55,318 nucleotides of DNA. Origin: Thiotrichaceae bacterium. Lineage in GTDB: Bacteria > Pseudomonadota > Gammaproteobacteria > Thiotrichales > Thiotrichaceae. Positions 8,921-18,658 of this stretch are shown one piece after another. A program made the position numbers and the translations under genes. Where the stretch lies: contig WFWY01000139.1 in the NCBI GenBank assembly GCA_015490895.1, forward strand, positions 1 through 55,318. The letters are read 5' to 3'. The notes below the pieces were generated by a model. It ran no database searches. It was not told the DNA's origin and saw only the letters and a list, made by a program, of their open reading frames with translations. Numbering within the stretch: the first letter of the stretch is position 1; each line of letters begins with the position of its first letter.

Positions 8921-9598
8921 ATGAAGAAATTGATACGTATTTTTCTTTTGTTATCGAGTGTTGCACTGTTAGTTTTTTATCTATCGAACAGACAGGATCA
9001 TCTTGATACGGGTGCTGATGCTCTGGAGGATCAGGAGGTTGCAATACCGAGTGCTGACAGTAAAGATGTAACAATGCCTCGGCAAAAAGAGTCGTTATCC
9101 GAAGGTGCCTCTCATCGTGTTGGTGCCAGCGCCCAGGATACTGAGGTGATTGCGTATCCACCTTCTTCACCTTCATCACCCGCAGCTTCAGGAGCACACA
9201 CTATTAGCCAACAAGGTCAGGCGGCTGAGAGAAGTGCAGTGGTCGAGCCGGATAATCAACATATTGAGAGGGCTGATGAAAGTGGCTCTGCTACATCGGC
9301 CACAGAGTCTGGTCGTTCTCAAGGTACTCCTGTTTCTATTCCCGTTGAGCAGGCAGCTTATTATTTTATCCCCAAAGAGCAGCGTTCACCGGGCAATCTG
9401 GGTGGGCCTCCTCCTTTGCCAACGGTCTCGGCTGTTCCAGCGAGCTCTGGTACACCGGCTGCTATAAAGCCCCCTGCTGCACCAGGTGCGTCGTCCCCTG
9501 CTGCGACACCTTCCGGCAATACGGAATCATCAGCACCAGCCCAGTCAGAACCACAAGGAACAACGAATCCACTAACCCCGCCGCCTGCCTTTCAATAA
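8921..9598 (+). CDS. membrane-anchored Pro/Ser/Ala-rich protein, unrecognised
   Basis: The 225-residue product begins MKKLIRIFLLLSSVALLVFYL, a signal anchor or uncleaved signal peptide. The rest is low-complexity and rich in Ser, Ala, Pro, Glu and Gln, with one less biased patch, AAYYFIPKEQRSPGNLGGP, near residues 145-163. It ends PPPAFQ. I do not recognise the family. The composition suggests an extended periplasmic or surface stalk. The start ATG at 8921 follows an AGGGTTTGCT sequence, a weak ribosome binding site. The neighbours are the divergent small polyproline peptide and a downstream DUF945 gene. Confidence 0.6.
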   Translation: MKKLIRIFLLLSSVALLVFYLSNRQDHLDTGADALEDQEVAIPSADSKDVTMPRQKESLSEGASHRVGASAQDTEVIAYPPSSPSSPAASGAHTISQQGQAAERSAVVEPDNQHIERADESGSATSATESGRSQGTPVSIPVEQAAYYFIPKEQRSPGNLGGPPPLPTVSAVPASSGTPAAIKPPAAPGASSPAATPSGNTESSAPAQSEPQGTTNPLTPPPAFQ

Positions 9599-9658
9599 TA
9601 GTAAGGGGACAGGAGTGGCTTACTGCTCTCAGGCAGTCTTCTGGAAATGGATATTGTT

Positions 9659-9680
9659 CCGGTCAAACGGTTTTGACCGG
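9659..9680. other. short perfect hairpin
   Basis: CCGGTCAAA and TTTGACCGG form a 9-base stem with a 4-base loop, 60 bases after the Pro-rich protein gene. No T-run follows on the plus strand, so it may be a weak or factor-assisted terminator or a stability element. Confidence 0.35.
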
Positions 9681-9745
9681 AGTTTGCTAAAACTTCCGGA
9701 GCTTCAGCAAGTGTACATCTAATTTGCTGTATTTTCTTGTTTATT

Positions 9746-10777
9746 ATGTTAGTAAACAAGAAAAAGAAGAGGGCTATCAAGTCATCCGTTGGGGTGCTGT
9801 TGCTACTGATATTCGCTGTTTGGGGCATTGCTACAGTGTATGTGGGCAGTTCTGCTGAAAAGCAGGTTCGCCAGTTCTTTAGTGTATTCCAGCAGCCTTC
9901 ATCGCAAGGGCTTTATATTGAGCTTGTCACTTATAAGCGGTCTTTTTTTGGGGGATATTTTTTACTACGGCTACGTTCTGTTAAGCCTGAAATGGATTCT
10001 TCTCTGAAGCAGTTGGTCTGGCGAGCGGATGTTAGGCATGGGCCGCTTATCTTTAATTCACACAATGTACAATTTGCACTCGTTCATTACCATTTTTATC
10101 TGGATGCTTCAGCGCAGGATGCGGATACACAGGAGCTGATTGAGCGCATATTCTCCAATAAAGTCCCCTTTCAGGGTGACGTATTCGTTGGCTATAATCA
10201 GCAAAAACATTATCAGCTGAGGTTCGCCGCCTTGAGATACCAGGTTGCAGGTAATTTATGGCAGGTTTCCGGTGGAAACGCAGCGGGGGTGATTGAGCCT
10301 GATCTACAGAGTGGCTTTCGTATCCCCGTTACCTTTGATGAGCTGGTGTTCAAAGAGGGAGAAGGCAGTATTTATGCGATGCAAAACAGGTTTGATATAC
10401 AGTGGCCTGCTAGAGATAGGGGTACACTGAAGGCCTTGTTTTATTCTACTCTTGTACGCTCTTCCGGGACAGATTATTCCGGTTTGTCCCTTAACCTTGA
10501 TAATCTAAAGATAGAACCTCTTTTCCGCTTAATGGAGGTTTATGAGGCACGTTATAATCTCGATCAGCAAATCGGCTGGACGCTGGAGATAGCTTCACAA
10601 TATCAGGAAGGGCAGGATAAATTGGCGGAGTTATATCGGCAGCAGGATGCTATGCAATTCCCCGGTGCTCGTCAGTTACTGGGTCAGCTGTTTGAGCAAC
10701 GCCCATACAGTATCAGTTTTCTGCATAAATTCGAGCATCGTGATAACAGATTGGCATATAATCGTATAAGACCTTGA
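9746..10777 (+). CDS. DUF945 (YdgA-like) family protein
   Basis: After a basic start (VNKKKKRAIKSS), a single hydrophobic segment (about residues 15-35) would anchor the protein in the inner membrane with a large periplasmic part. The layout and motifs such as VTYKRSFFGGYFLLRLR and DVRHGPLIF resemble the YdgA/DUF945 family, whose members share the YxRGxF...HGP pattern and about 340-500 residues. The best start is ATG 9746; an upstream in-frame TTG at 9737 is less likely. No strong ribosome binding site is seen. The family's function is not established. Confidence 0.7.
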   Translation: MLVNKKKKRAIKSSVGVLLLLIFAVWGIATVYVGSSAEKQVRQFFSVFQQPSSQGLYIELVTYKRSFFGGYFLLRLRSVKPEMDSSLKQLVWRADVRHGPLIFNSHNVQFALVHYHFYLDASAQDADTQELIERIFSNKVPFQGDVFVGYNQQKHYQLRFAALRYQVAGNLWQVSGGNAAGVIEPDLQSGFRIPVTFDELVFKEGEGSIYAMQNRFDIQWPARDRGTLKALFYSTLVRSSGTDYSGLSLNLDNLKIEPLFRLMEVYEARYNLDQQIGWTLEIASQYQEGQDKLAELYRQQDAMQFPGARQLLGQLFEQRPYSISFLHKFEHRDNRLAYNRIRP

Positions 10778-10966
10778 ATCTGAAACCTTCAGCTGATTAT
10801 CGCAGGTTTAACAGATGAAGGTAGGAGTATCTGATACGCCGTTTTGTCTGGTTACTGCGGTCTTGCACATCCCTTCTATACGGTGCGGTTTCGATGCTCA
10901 TCCGTCTTTTCACTCGAATTACTCGAACAAAAATCCTGATTTTTGAGAGATACAAGAGGTACTCAT

Positions 10967-11929
10967 ATGAAACAAGGGAATGTACAGCCCAGGATCGGTA
11001 TTGCTTTAGGTGGCGGGGGAGCCAAAGGCTGGTCTCATATCGGGGTATTGAATGCATTGGAGCATCTGGGCATTCGTCCTTCCATAATAGCGGGTACTTC
11101 CATGGGAGCACTGGTGGGTGCAGCTTATGCAAGTAACCGTCTAAAGAAGCTGGAGAAATGGGCCAGACCCATGACCTGGAAAGATGTGCTTGGTTACCTG
11201 GATATATCCATATCGGGTGGTGGTTTCATTCAGGGTGAGAAATTACTGGAGGCCATGCAGGAAAAAGCCTTTAAAAATGTACCGGTTGATCAGTTGCCCA
11301 AAACATTTGGTGCGGTAGCAACACAATTACGTACGGGGCAAGAAGTGTGGCTACGTGAAGGGCCTCTGCTTGAAGCGGTACGGGCTTCGATAGCGCTTCC
11401 GGGTTTGTTTACACCGGTTGTACATGATGGGTATTGGCTGGTGGATGGTGGCCTGGTGAATCCGGTGCCTGTATCATTGTGCCGTGCATTGGGGGCAGAT
11501 ATTGTCATCGCGGTGAATTTGTATGCAGATATTTCGAAACGCTCCTTCAGTGAAATCCCCGATCCCGCTGATCAAGCCCGGCAACTGGATAGTCTCTCAG
11601 AGGAAGAAGTGAATTTGTGGAATAAGGTATCCAATCAGGTTGTCAATGGTATCCAGGGGGGTAAAGAAGCATTGCTGGCAAAAATTATTCAACGGGATAA
11701 GGATATGCCCGGTTTGTTTGAAATCTTTTCCAGTACTATCAGTATTATGCAAAACCGCATTACCCGTAGTCGCATGGCGGGTGATCCCCCGGATATCACT
11801 TTATCGCCCAAAGTAGGTGATATTGTCACCATAGAATTTCATAAGGCAGAGCCGGCGATTGCTGAAGGGGAGGCTTGTGTGTATCGTATGCGACCTGTTT
11901 TGGAAGACATTCTGGGAGCGCTGGCATAA
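10967..11929 (+). CDS. patatin-like phospholipase, RssA type
   Basis: The patatin catalytic set is complete: oxyanion loop GGGGAKG (residues 15-21), nucleophile elbow GTSMG with Ser45, and catalytic Asp160 in DGG. These define a Ser-Asp dyad lipase acting on phospholipids or acyl esters. At about 320 residues with a C-terminal MQNRITRSRM segment it fits the RssA/YchK branch. The start is ATG 10967, preceded at ideal spacing by AAGAGGT; an in-frame TTG at 10943 has no such site. It appears to be a single-gene unit ahead of apbC. Confidence 0.9.
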   Translation: MKQGNVQPRIGIALGGGGAKGWSHIGVLNALEHLGIRPSIIAGTSMGALVGAAYASNRLKKLEKWARPMTWKDVLGYLDISISGGGFIQGEKLLEAMQEKAFKNVPVDQLPKTFGAVATQLRTGQEVWLREGPLLEAVRASIALPGLFTPVVHDGYWLVDGGLVNPVPVSLCRALGADIVIAVNLYADISKRSFSEIPDPADQARQLDSLSEEEVNLWNKVSNQVVNGIQGGKEALLAKIIQRDKDMPGLFEIFSSTISIMQNRITRSRMAGDPPDITLSPKVGDIVTIEFHKAEPAIAEGEACVYRMRPVLEDILGALA

Positions 11930-12040
11930 CAAAAGTACCCATAGGTTTTGTCCAGTTTTTGTCGACAGGTGAATCGTGTAGAATACCCGCCACTAAGTTA
12001 CCAGTGCCAGATCCGGCACCTATTCGAATTGGAGTAAATT

Positions 12041-13135
12041 ATGGCAGAAGTTTCCAAAGAGCAGATTGAAACTTTATTAAAAGAAATTAACGATCGCTAT
12101 CTGGAAAGGGATATTGTGGTCTTGAATCAGGTGAAGGCGATTGATATCAGTGATGATGGCAAGGTTTTTATCCGTATTCAGCAAGGTTATCCTGCCGGAA
12201 CTTACCGTGAAGAGCTGGCTGAAGAAATTAAAAACAAGCTGGAAGGCACTGAAGGTATTCGTGCGGTTGAAGTGAATGTAGAAACACGTGTTGCAGCACA
12301 TGCAGTACAAAAAACCTTAAAGCGTATTGATGGTATTAGAAATATTATCGCGGTTGCTTCTGGCAAGGGGGGCGTGGGGAAGTCTACAACATCCGTTAAC
12401 CTTGCTCTGGCATTACAGGCCGATGGTGCCCGTGTCGGTTTGCTGGATGCGGATATTTATGGGCCTAGCCAGCCCCGTATGATGGGGATTAGCGGACAGC
12501 CGGAATCTCCGGATGGCAAGTCGCTAAATCCGATGGAAAATTACGGCATCAAAACCATGTCCATTGGCTTTTTGATTGAAGAAGATACACCGATGATCTG
12601 GCGCGGCCCGATGGTAACGCAGGCACTGGAACAGTTGTTGAGTGATACGAACTGGGGAGAGCTGGATTATCTGGTGGTTGACTTGCCACCTGGAACCGGC
12701 GATACACAGCTGACATTGTCACAAAAGATACCCGTTAGTGGCGCTGTTATTGTTACAACCCCACAGGATATTGCCTTGCTGGATGCTATCAAGGGTTTGA
12801 AGATGTTTGAGAAAGTCGAAATTCCTGTACTGGGAATCGTCGAGAATATGAGTGTTCATATCTGTAGTGAATGTGGTCATGCAGAAGAAATCTTTGGTGA
12901 GGGTGGGGGCACACGTATGGCACAGGAACACGGTGTGGACTTCCTTGGTGCTTTGCCTCTGGATATGAGTATCCGGGTACAGACGGATGATGGCAAGCCC
13001 ACGGTGGTGTCAGATCCGGATAGCAAAATCACGCAGATGTATAAGGATATTTCTCGCAGAATGACTGCTAAACTGGCGGAACAGTCCAAGGATTACAGTA
13101 CCAAATTCCCCACTATTAAGATTGAAAATGGCTAA
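12041..13135 (+). CDS. apbC: Mrp/ApbC iron-sulfur cluster carrier ATPase
   Basis: A cytosolic P-loop ATPase that binds and transfers iron-sulfur clusters. The N-terminal 95 residues are a MIP18-like (DUF59) domain, joined to the NTPase domain with the deviant Walker A GKGGVGKST (about residues 108-116), DADIYGPSQPRM, and DLPPGTGDTQLT. The bridging cysteine pair CSEC (about residues 274-277) that holds the cluster in dimers is intact. Length of 364 aa is typical. Its ATG follows GGAGTAAATT. It is flanked by the patatin gene and crcB but not tightly coupled to either. Confidence 0.96.
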   Translation: MAEVSKEQIETLLKEINDRYLERDIVVLNQVKAIDISDDGKVFIRIQQGYPAGTYREELAEEIKNKLEGTEGIRAVEVNVETRVAAHAVQKTLKRIDGIRNIIAVASGKGGVGKSTTSVNLALALQADGARVGLLDADIYGPSQPRMMGISGQPESPDGKSLNPMENYGIKTMSIGFLIEEDTPMIWRGPMVTQALEQLLSDTNWGELDYLVVDLPPGTGDTQLTLSQKIPVSGAVIVTTPQDIALLDAIKGLKMFEKVEIPVLGIVENMSVHICSECGHAEEIFGEGGGTRMAQEHGVDFLGALPLDMSIRVQTDDGKPTVVSDPDSKITQMYKDISRRMTAKLAEQSKDYSTKFPTIKIENG

Positions 13136-13323
13136 TAATAACCCAGTCCGCTCCTTTATTTGCGTCTTTTCTGCGGTAAAAGTGCTTATGTCTATCCTGT
13201 ATATGCGTGCATTTTTTGTCCAGGGTTGATGCAAAATGGGGCAACCTGAGTCGTTACAGTTATTAATAGCGGTACAGGTTTAGCTGTAATGTCTCATTTT
13301 TCAGCTTATGGGTTACTACTGTA

Positions 13324-13704
13324 ATGAGTGTGTTACAGCTCATTAGTATTATGATTGGCGGTGCCCTGGGTGCCATCACCCGATACTTTCTTTCTAACCT
13401 TGTTTATGACTGGCTGGGGCGTGATTTTCCTTATGGTACGTTGAGTGTCAATGTTATTGGCTCCTTTCTAATGGGTTTGTTAACCATCCTCTTTATCCAG
13501 AAAGCGCATCTGGATCCTGCCATTCGCCTGGGGGTGCTGGTTGGTTTTCTGGGGGCATTGACGACCTTTTCCACCTTTTCACTGGATACTCTGGATTTGC
13601 TTCGCGAAGGTGCGTTGTGGCAAGCCTTGCTGAATGTTCTGCTCAGTGTGATTACCTGTGTGTTAGCAGTATGGCTAGGGATGGTTACAGGTCGCCAGTT
13701 CTGA
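13324..13704 (+). CDS. crcB: CrcB/Fluc fluoride ion channel
   Basis: A small four-helix membrane protein that exports toxic fluoride as a dual-topology dimer. The signature motifs are present: GGALGAITRYFLSN near the N-terminus, NVIGSFLMG in helix 2 and GFLGALTTFSTFS in helix 3 with the pore phenylalanines. Length 126 aa is normal. It precedes serS by 42 bases and may be co-transcribed with it. The leader (13136-13323) lacks the conserved blocks of the fluoride riboswitch, so regulation by that RNA is not supported. Confidence 0.95.
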   Translation: MSVLQLISIMIGGALGAITRYFLSNLVYDWLGRDFPYGTLSVNVIGSFLMGLLTILFIQKAHLDPAIRLGVLVGFLGALTTFSTFSLDTLDLLREGALWQALLNVLLSVITCVLAVWLGMVTGRQF

Positions 13705-13722
13705 TGTATAGTCAGCGCCTGA

Positions 13723-15021
<1,299 letters not shown>

Positions 15022-15197
15022 CGGATGCGAATGATGAACCTTCATCCTCGTGTATTAATGTTTTTGAAACTACTCAGCGCAATTACATAGTGGAAACGGC
15101 AGGTTATTGATAAATTAGGGGCGCTGTGAATACATCCCTGCTGCCGTAGCCATAATAATCAACAGCTTACCATCTTGCATATTATTACGCTGAGTAA

Positions 15198-16301
15198 TTA
15201 CATGTTTTTGGGCATTTCCTTGATATAGAGATCGTGTTTGGTATAAGGGATTTCAATATTTTCCGCCTTGAAACGATTATAAATTTTAACACTCAATTTG
15301 TCTGTTACACGCCCCCGTAATTCAGGGTCATCCACCCAGCAAAGCAACTCATGATCCAGGCTGGACTCTCCAAACAGGCGAAAGCGCACGCGTGGTTCAG
15401 GGGATTTGCAAACTTCGGCTTCACTTTTAGCAATGTTAACCAGAAGTTCACGCGAGTGATTAATATCTGAGCCGTAAGCCAGCCCGATCTTGATACGAAT
15501 ACGAAATTTGGTATGTGGCCCCCCGGTCTGGTTAACAATTTTACTGTTGCCAACGATCGAGTTGGGCACGGTAATTTCTACATCGTCGCGTGTTAAAAAC
15601 CGGGTGCTGCGGATACCAATGTGGGTTACCTTGCCACGCTGTCCATTATCCAGTACCACATAGTCACCTATTTTATAGGGTGCATCTGCAAGAATAAAAA
15701 CGCCAGAGAATAAATTGGCGAGCGTATCCTTTGCTGCAAAACCTACCGCAATACCAATAATGCCTGCTGATGCCAGCCAGGCCGTCATATCAATACCCCA
15801 GATACGGAAGGTGATATAAATAGCGGCGGCAATAATGAGCACACGAACCAGGTTATCAAACAGGGGAACGGTTTGTGGCTGAATAAAACGCCCTTTTTTA
15901 CTTAGCCAGGCCAGCTGCTTAAGAACAATTTTTGAAAAGCGAATCAGTGCAACAGTCCATACTAAAACGCCAATGGTTTTCAAACCATAGATAAGAACCT
16001 GGGTGAGCTTCTCGGATAGCGGCATGACACGGATTGCGGTAGAAAAGCCTGTAATAACCAACGAATAATAGACTGGAGGACGGGCAATTTTCAGTAGTTT
16101 GTCATCAAGATAGGTTGTCGTTTTTTGGGTAAGTCGGCGGAGTATTGCGAAGATAAACCAGGTAAGCAAAGAGGCCAGAAGGAAAGTGACCAGGAAGATA
16201 GCTGCCCCTTGTACCCAGGGCTGGTCGGCAAATAACGCCGAGTAGGGTGCAAAAAAGTCATGTATGGATGGTGGCAACAGTGTATCCAGTAAGTTGTTCA
16301 T
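15198..16301 (-). CDS. small-conductance mechanosensitive channel, MscS family
   Basis: The N-terminal half is hydrophobic with about four membrane segments (around residues 33-55, 77-95, 105-125, 150-170). It is followed by the pore helix WLASAGIIGIAVGFAAKDTLANLFSG split across residues 176-201, with the Gly/Ala packing pattern of MscS TM3. The beta domain (DYVVLDNGQRGKVTHIGIRST, VTVPNS-like VPNSIV) and the cytoplasmic alpha/beta domain follow. It releases solutes under hypo-osmotic stress. Length 367 aa is larger than E. coli MscS (286 aa), owing to extra N-terminal helices. It is transcribed alone, convergent with serS and divergent from the pilus operon. Confidence 0.92.
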   Translation of the reverse strand: MNNLLDTLLPPSIHDFFAPYSALFADQPWVQGAAIFLVTFLLASLLTWFIFAILRRLTQKTTTYLDDKLLKIARPPVYYSLVITGFSTAIRVMPLSEKLTQVLIYGLKTIGVLVWTVALIRFSKIVLKQLAWLSKKGRFIQPQTVPLFDNLVRVLIIAAAIYITFRIWGIDMTAWLASAGIIGIAVGFAAKDTLANLFSGVFILADAPYKIGDYVVLDNGQRGKVTHIGIRSTRFLTRDDVEITVPNSIVGNSKIVNQTGGPHTKFRIRIKIGLAYGSDINHSRELLVNIAKSEAEVCKSPEPRVRFRLFGESSLDHELLCWVDDPELRGRVTDKLSVKIYNRFKAENIEIPYTKHDLYIKEMPKNM

Positions 16302-16513
16302 AGATGTTTGTTCTGTCTGGCTGATGAATGATTTTACCTGTGGGTGTATGCTCTTGTCTTGCTAAATTCGGCTAGGCGGATATGAAAAACTAGACCTTTC
16401 TGTTAAAAAAGTATCTGACCAGTGGTGCGATGAAGTGGCTTATTTCTCCGATAAGCTATGTTAATATAATATCCAGTATTTAATAATAACAATAATATAA
16501 GAGTTCAACCTAG

Positions 16514-17062
16514 ATGAGAGCATCTATCCAGTCCATGCAGGGTTTATCCATGATTGAAGTGTTGGTCACAACACTCCTTCTGGCATTAGGTCTTTTGGGC
16601 ACTTCTGCATTGCAGGTAACGGGGCTTAAAGGTACGGATGCCGCACACTATCGAACAGTTGCCACCTTGCTATCTCAAGAGGTGGCAGAAAGAATACGTA
16701 TGAACCCGGATGGCGTTAGCGCTGGCAATTATGCAACTGACCCGGATAACCCTGTTAGCTGTAGTGGCAACCTTGCATCGTTTCCGGATTGCACTGCTGA
16801 GGTCTGTGATGCATCACAGCTGGCTGAATTCGACAAGTTTCAGATGACTTGCGGGTATCTTTATGGTTCAGATACTGATATCCGGTTAAGAACAGGCGGC
16901 GTAAAGAATGAACTACCCAATGGCTCGTTGAGCATTTCTTGTGGAGCACTTGTCTGTGGCGAGAATATTGATCATACCATTACGGTGTCATGGAGAGAGC
17001 GTGCAGATATTGTTGGGCAGGAAGTCGAAGATTCAAGCGTTGTTCTGACGATAACTCCGTGA
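16514..17062 (+). CDS. pilV: type IV pilus minor pilin PilV
   Basis: A class III-type prepilin N-terminus is visible: a short basic leader, then QGLSMIEVLVTTLLLALGLLG. Cleavage after Gly would leave Leu at +1 and Glu at +5; leucine replaces the usual Phe/Met. The helix is followed by AERIRMNPDGVSAGNYA, typical of PilV. Length 182 aa fits. It is the first gene of the minor pilin operon, 13 bases ahead of pilW. An AT-rich region with TATAAT at 16465-16470 upstream could hold the promoter, but no matching -35 box is clear. Confidence 0.88.
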   Translation: MRASIQSMQGLSMIEVLVTTLLLALGLLGTSALQVTGLKGTDAAHYRTVATLLSQEVAERIRMNPDGVSAGNYATDPDNPVSCSGNLASFPDCTAEVCDASQLAEFDKFQMTCGYLYGSDTDIRLRTGGVKNELPNGSLSISCGALVCGENIDHTITVSWRERADIVGQEVEDSSVVLTITP

Positions 17063-17075
17063 CGGAAGCCAGCTT

Positions 17076-17981
17076 ATGAACAGACCGGAAATATCCTTCC
17101 TAAACGACTACCTGGATAATAAAAAACAACAGGGCTTCTCTCTGGTTGAGTTAATGGTATCCATGATGATAGGTCTGTTTCTTATCTTTACAGTGGTCAG
17201 TAGTTATTCCAGCAATAAAAGTTCCAGCACATTTCGTGCGGAGCTGGGAGAGCTTGAGGCCAATGCCCGAATTGCAATGACCTTTTTACGTGATGGTATT
17301 GAACATGCAGGTTATCCGTCTATTTATATTCATGCTATTGACAAGGCCTTTTTAACGGAATCAGACGGAAATGTGAGTGGTTTTGTTTGTGATACAGATG
17401 GTGCAGTTAGCTATCAGGAGGCAACATACATTAACAGGTATAACCGTTATACAAAAGATCAAAGGCGAAGAGACAGAATTTCAATTGCTTTTATGCCGGA
17501 CAACCCGAGAGATCCAGAGGCACTTTACTGGCAGGATTGTGCAGGAAGCTATGCAGCTGATCCAGCAACTAACTCAATCCAGGCAGCAAACTGTAGTGCT
17601 GACCCTGTTAGTGGTCAGGGTCGTTTAGCGGTTGTCTATAACAGTTATTTTATTGGGGATAATAAGCTCAAGTGTACTTCTTCGAGAAATATTACGGTGC
17701 CGATTGCAGACGGTATTGAAGCCATGCAGTTTCGCTATGGTGTTAAAGCGGGTGGAAATACGGTGTATCAGAGAGCGAGCGTTGTAGAGGACAATAACAG
17801 TTGGGGAAATGTTGTTAGTGTGCAGATGGCTCTATTGGTGCGCTCAAAAAACGAGGTTTTACCGGTAGAAACAGAGCAGGGTTTTATGTTGTTGGACAGA
17901 AGAATTTATAAAACTGATCGTTATTTGAGGAAGGTTTTTACCTCGACTGTGCACCTTTCCAATGTTGATCGTGCTAATTAA
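17076..17981 (+). CDS. pilW: type IV pilus minor pilin PilW
   Basis: The prepilin signature QQGFSLVELMVSMMIGLFL begins near residue 19, with Gly before the cut, Phe +1 and Glu +5, all canonical. The remaining ~280 residues match the PilW pattern (FLRDGIEHAGYPS, ADGIEAMQFRYGV, SVQMALLVRS). Several cysteines in the C-terminal domain may form disulfides. PilW is part of the tip complex that primes pilus assembly. It lies between pilV and pilX with short spacers. Confidence 0.92.
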   Translation: MNRPEISFLNDYLDNKKQQGFSLVELMVSMMIGLFLIFTVVSSYSSNKSSSTFRAELGELEANARIAMTFLRDGIEHAGYPSIYIHAIDKAFLTESDGNVSGFVCDTDGAVSYQEATYINRYNRYTKDQRRRDRISIAFMPDNPRDPEALYWQDCAGSYAADPATNSIQAANCSADPVSGQGRLAVVYNSYFIGDNKLKCTSSRNITVPIADGIEAMQFRYGVKAGGNTVYQRASVVEDNNSWGNVVSVQMALLVRSKNEVLPVETEQGFMLLDRRIYKTDRYLRKVFTSTVHLSNVDRAN

Positions 17982-18004
17982 TAAAGGGTTAGTGAGAAGA
18001 TAAA

Positions 18005-18496
18005 ATGACTAGGCAGACAAGACCTGTTATCAGGCAGTTGCAGTATCAGGCAGGTGTTTCCCTTATTGTTGCACTGGTAGTGTTATTGGTCATTACCATG
18101 CTGGGTATTTCATCGGTGCGGTTATCTTCGCAGGATCTAATCATTGCCTCCAATGAGCAGCAGCAAATGATGGTTTCACAAGCTTCGGAATCGGCAAAGA
18201 GAAAAGTTGTCAACTTTTACAATGTCTATAAGTGGATAGATGATGGAACAACGCCTGATATCCAGACCCGTGAATTAGATACAGGGCGTGTGAAGTCAGC
18301 AGTGACGATTACCAGAGGTGCAGAATATACGTGCTTTGGGCAATCTGGTGAGGCGGCGAGTATTGGCCCTGATGCAACGCGGTGTCGCATTTATACCTTT
18401 TCAATTGATTCCACCTTGCAGGGCACGGGTGCCCGCGATCAGTTATTTAAAGGTGAAGGCAAGGAGCTTCCCGCTTTTGCTGGAAATGGCCTTTAG
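18005..18496 (+). CDS. pilX: type IV pilus minor pilin PilX
   Basis: The N-terminus QAGVSLIVALVVLLVITMLGISSVRLSSQD contains a hydrophobic helix after a Gly cleavage site. Position +5 is Val rather than Glu, which is common in PilX-type pilins. The following region (SQASESAKRKVVNFY) also fits. Length 163 aa is slightly short for the family. The ATG at 18005 is preceded by GAGAAG. It is separated from pilY1 by 162 bases containing a hairpin at 18539-18560. Confidence 0.85.
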   Translation: MTRQTRPVIRQLQYQAGVSLIVALVVLLVITMLGISSVRLSSQDLIIASNEQQQMMVSQASESAKRKVVNFYNVYKWIDDGTTPDIQTRELDTGRVKSAVTITRGAEYTCFGQSGEAASIGPDATRCRIYTFSIDSTLQGTGARDQLFKGEGKELPAFAGNGL

Positions 18497-18538
18497 GACA
18501 GTAGAACAGTAGAAAAGCCGATACTATTTGGGTAGTAA

Positions 18539-18560
18539 TCTGTGATCGAGTTATCACAGA
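18539..18560. other. hairpin between pilX and pilY1
   Basis: TCTGTGAT and ATCACAGA form a perfect 8-base stem with a 6-base loop. No T-run follows. In the polycistronic transcript it could slow 3' decay of the pilin part or lower read-through into the very long pilY1. Confidence 0.4.
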
Positions 18561-18658
18561 CCCGTGCTAACTATTAATAATAATGAGAGGGTTTCATCAT
18601 TCCGGGCAGGAATATAAGAGATACCCATAAAATAAAAAAGACCCATAGGGCTATAAGC

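Noticed and set aside
13136..13323. Fluoride riboswitch before crcB
   Set aside because: The leader lacks the conserved GCCATAAACG-type pseudoknot block and GATGGC stem; nothing matches the consensus.
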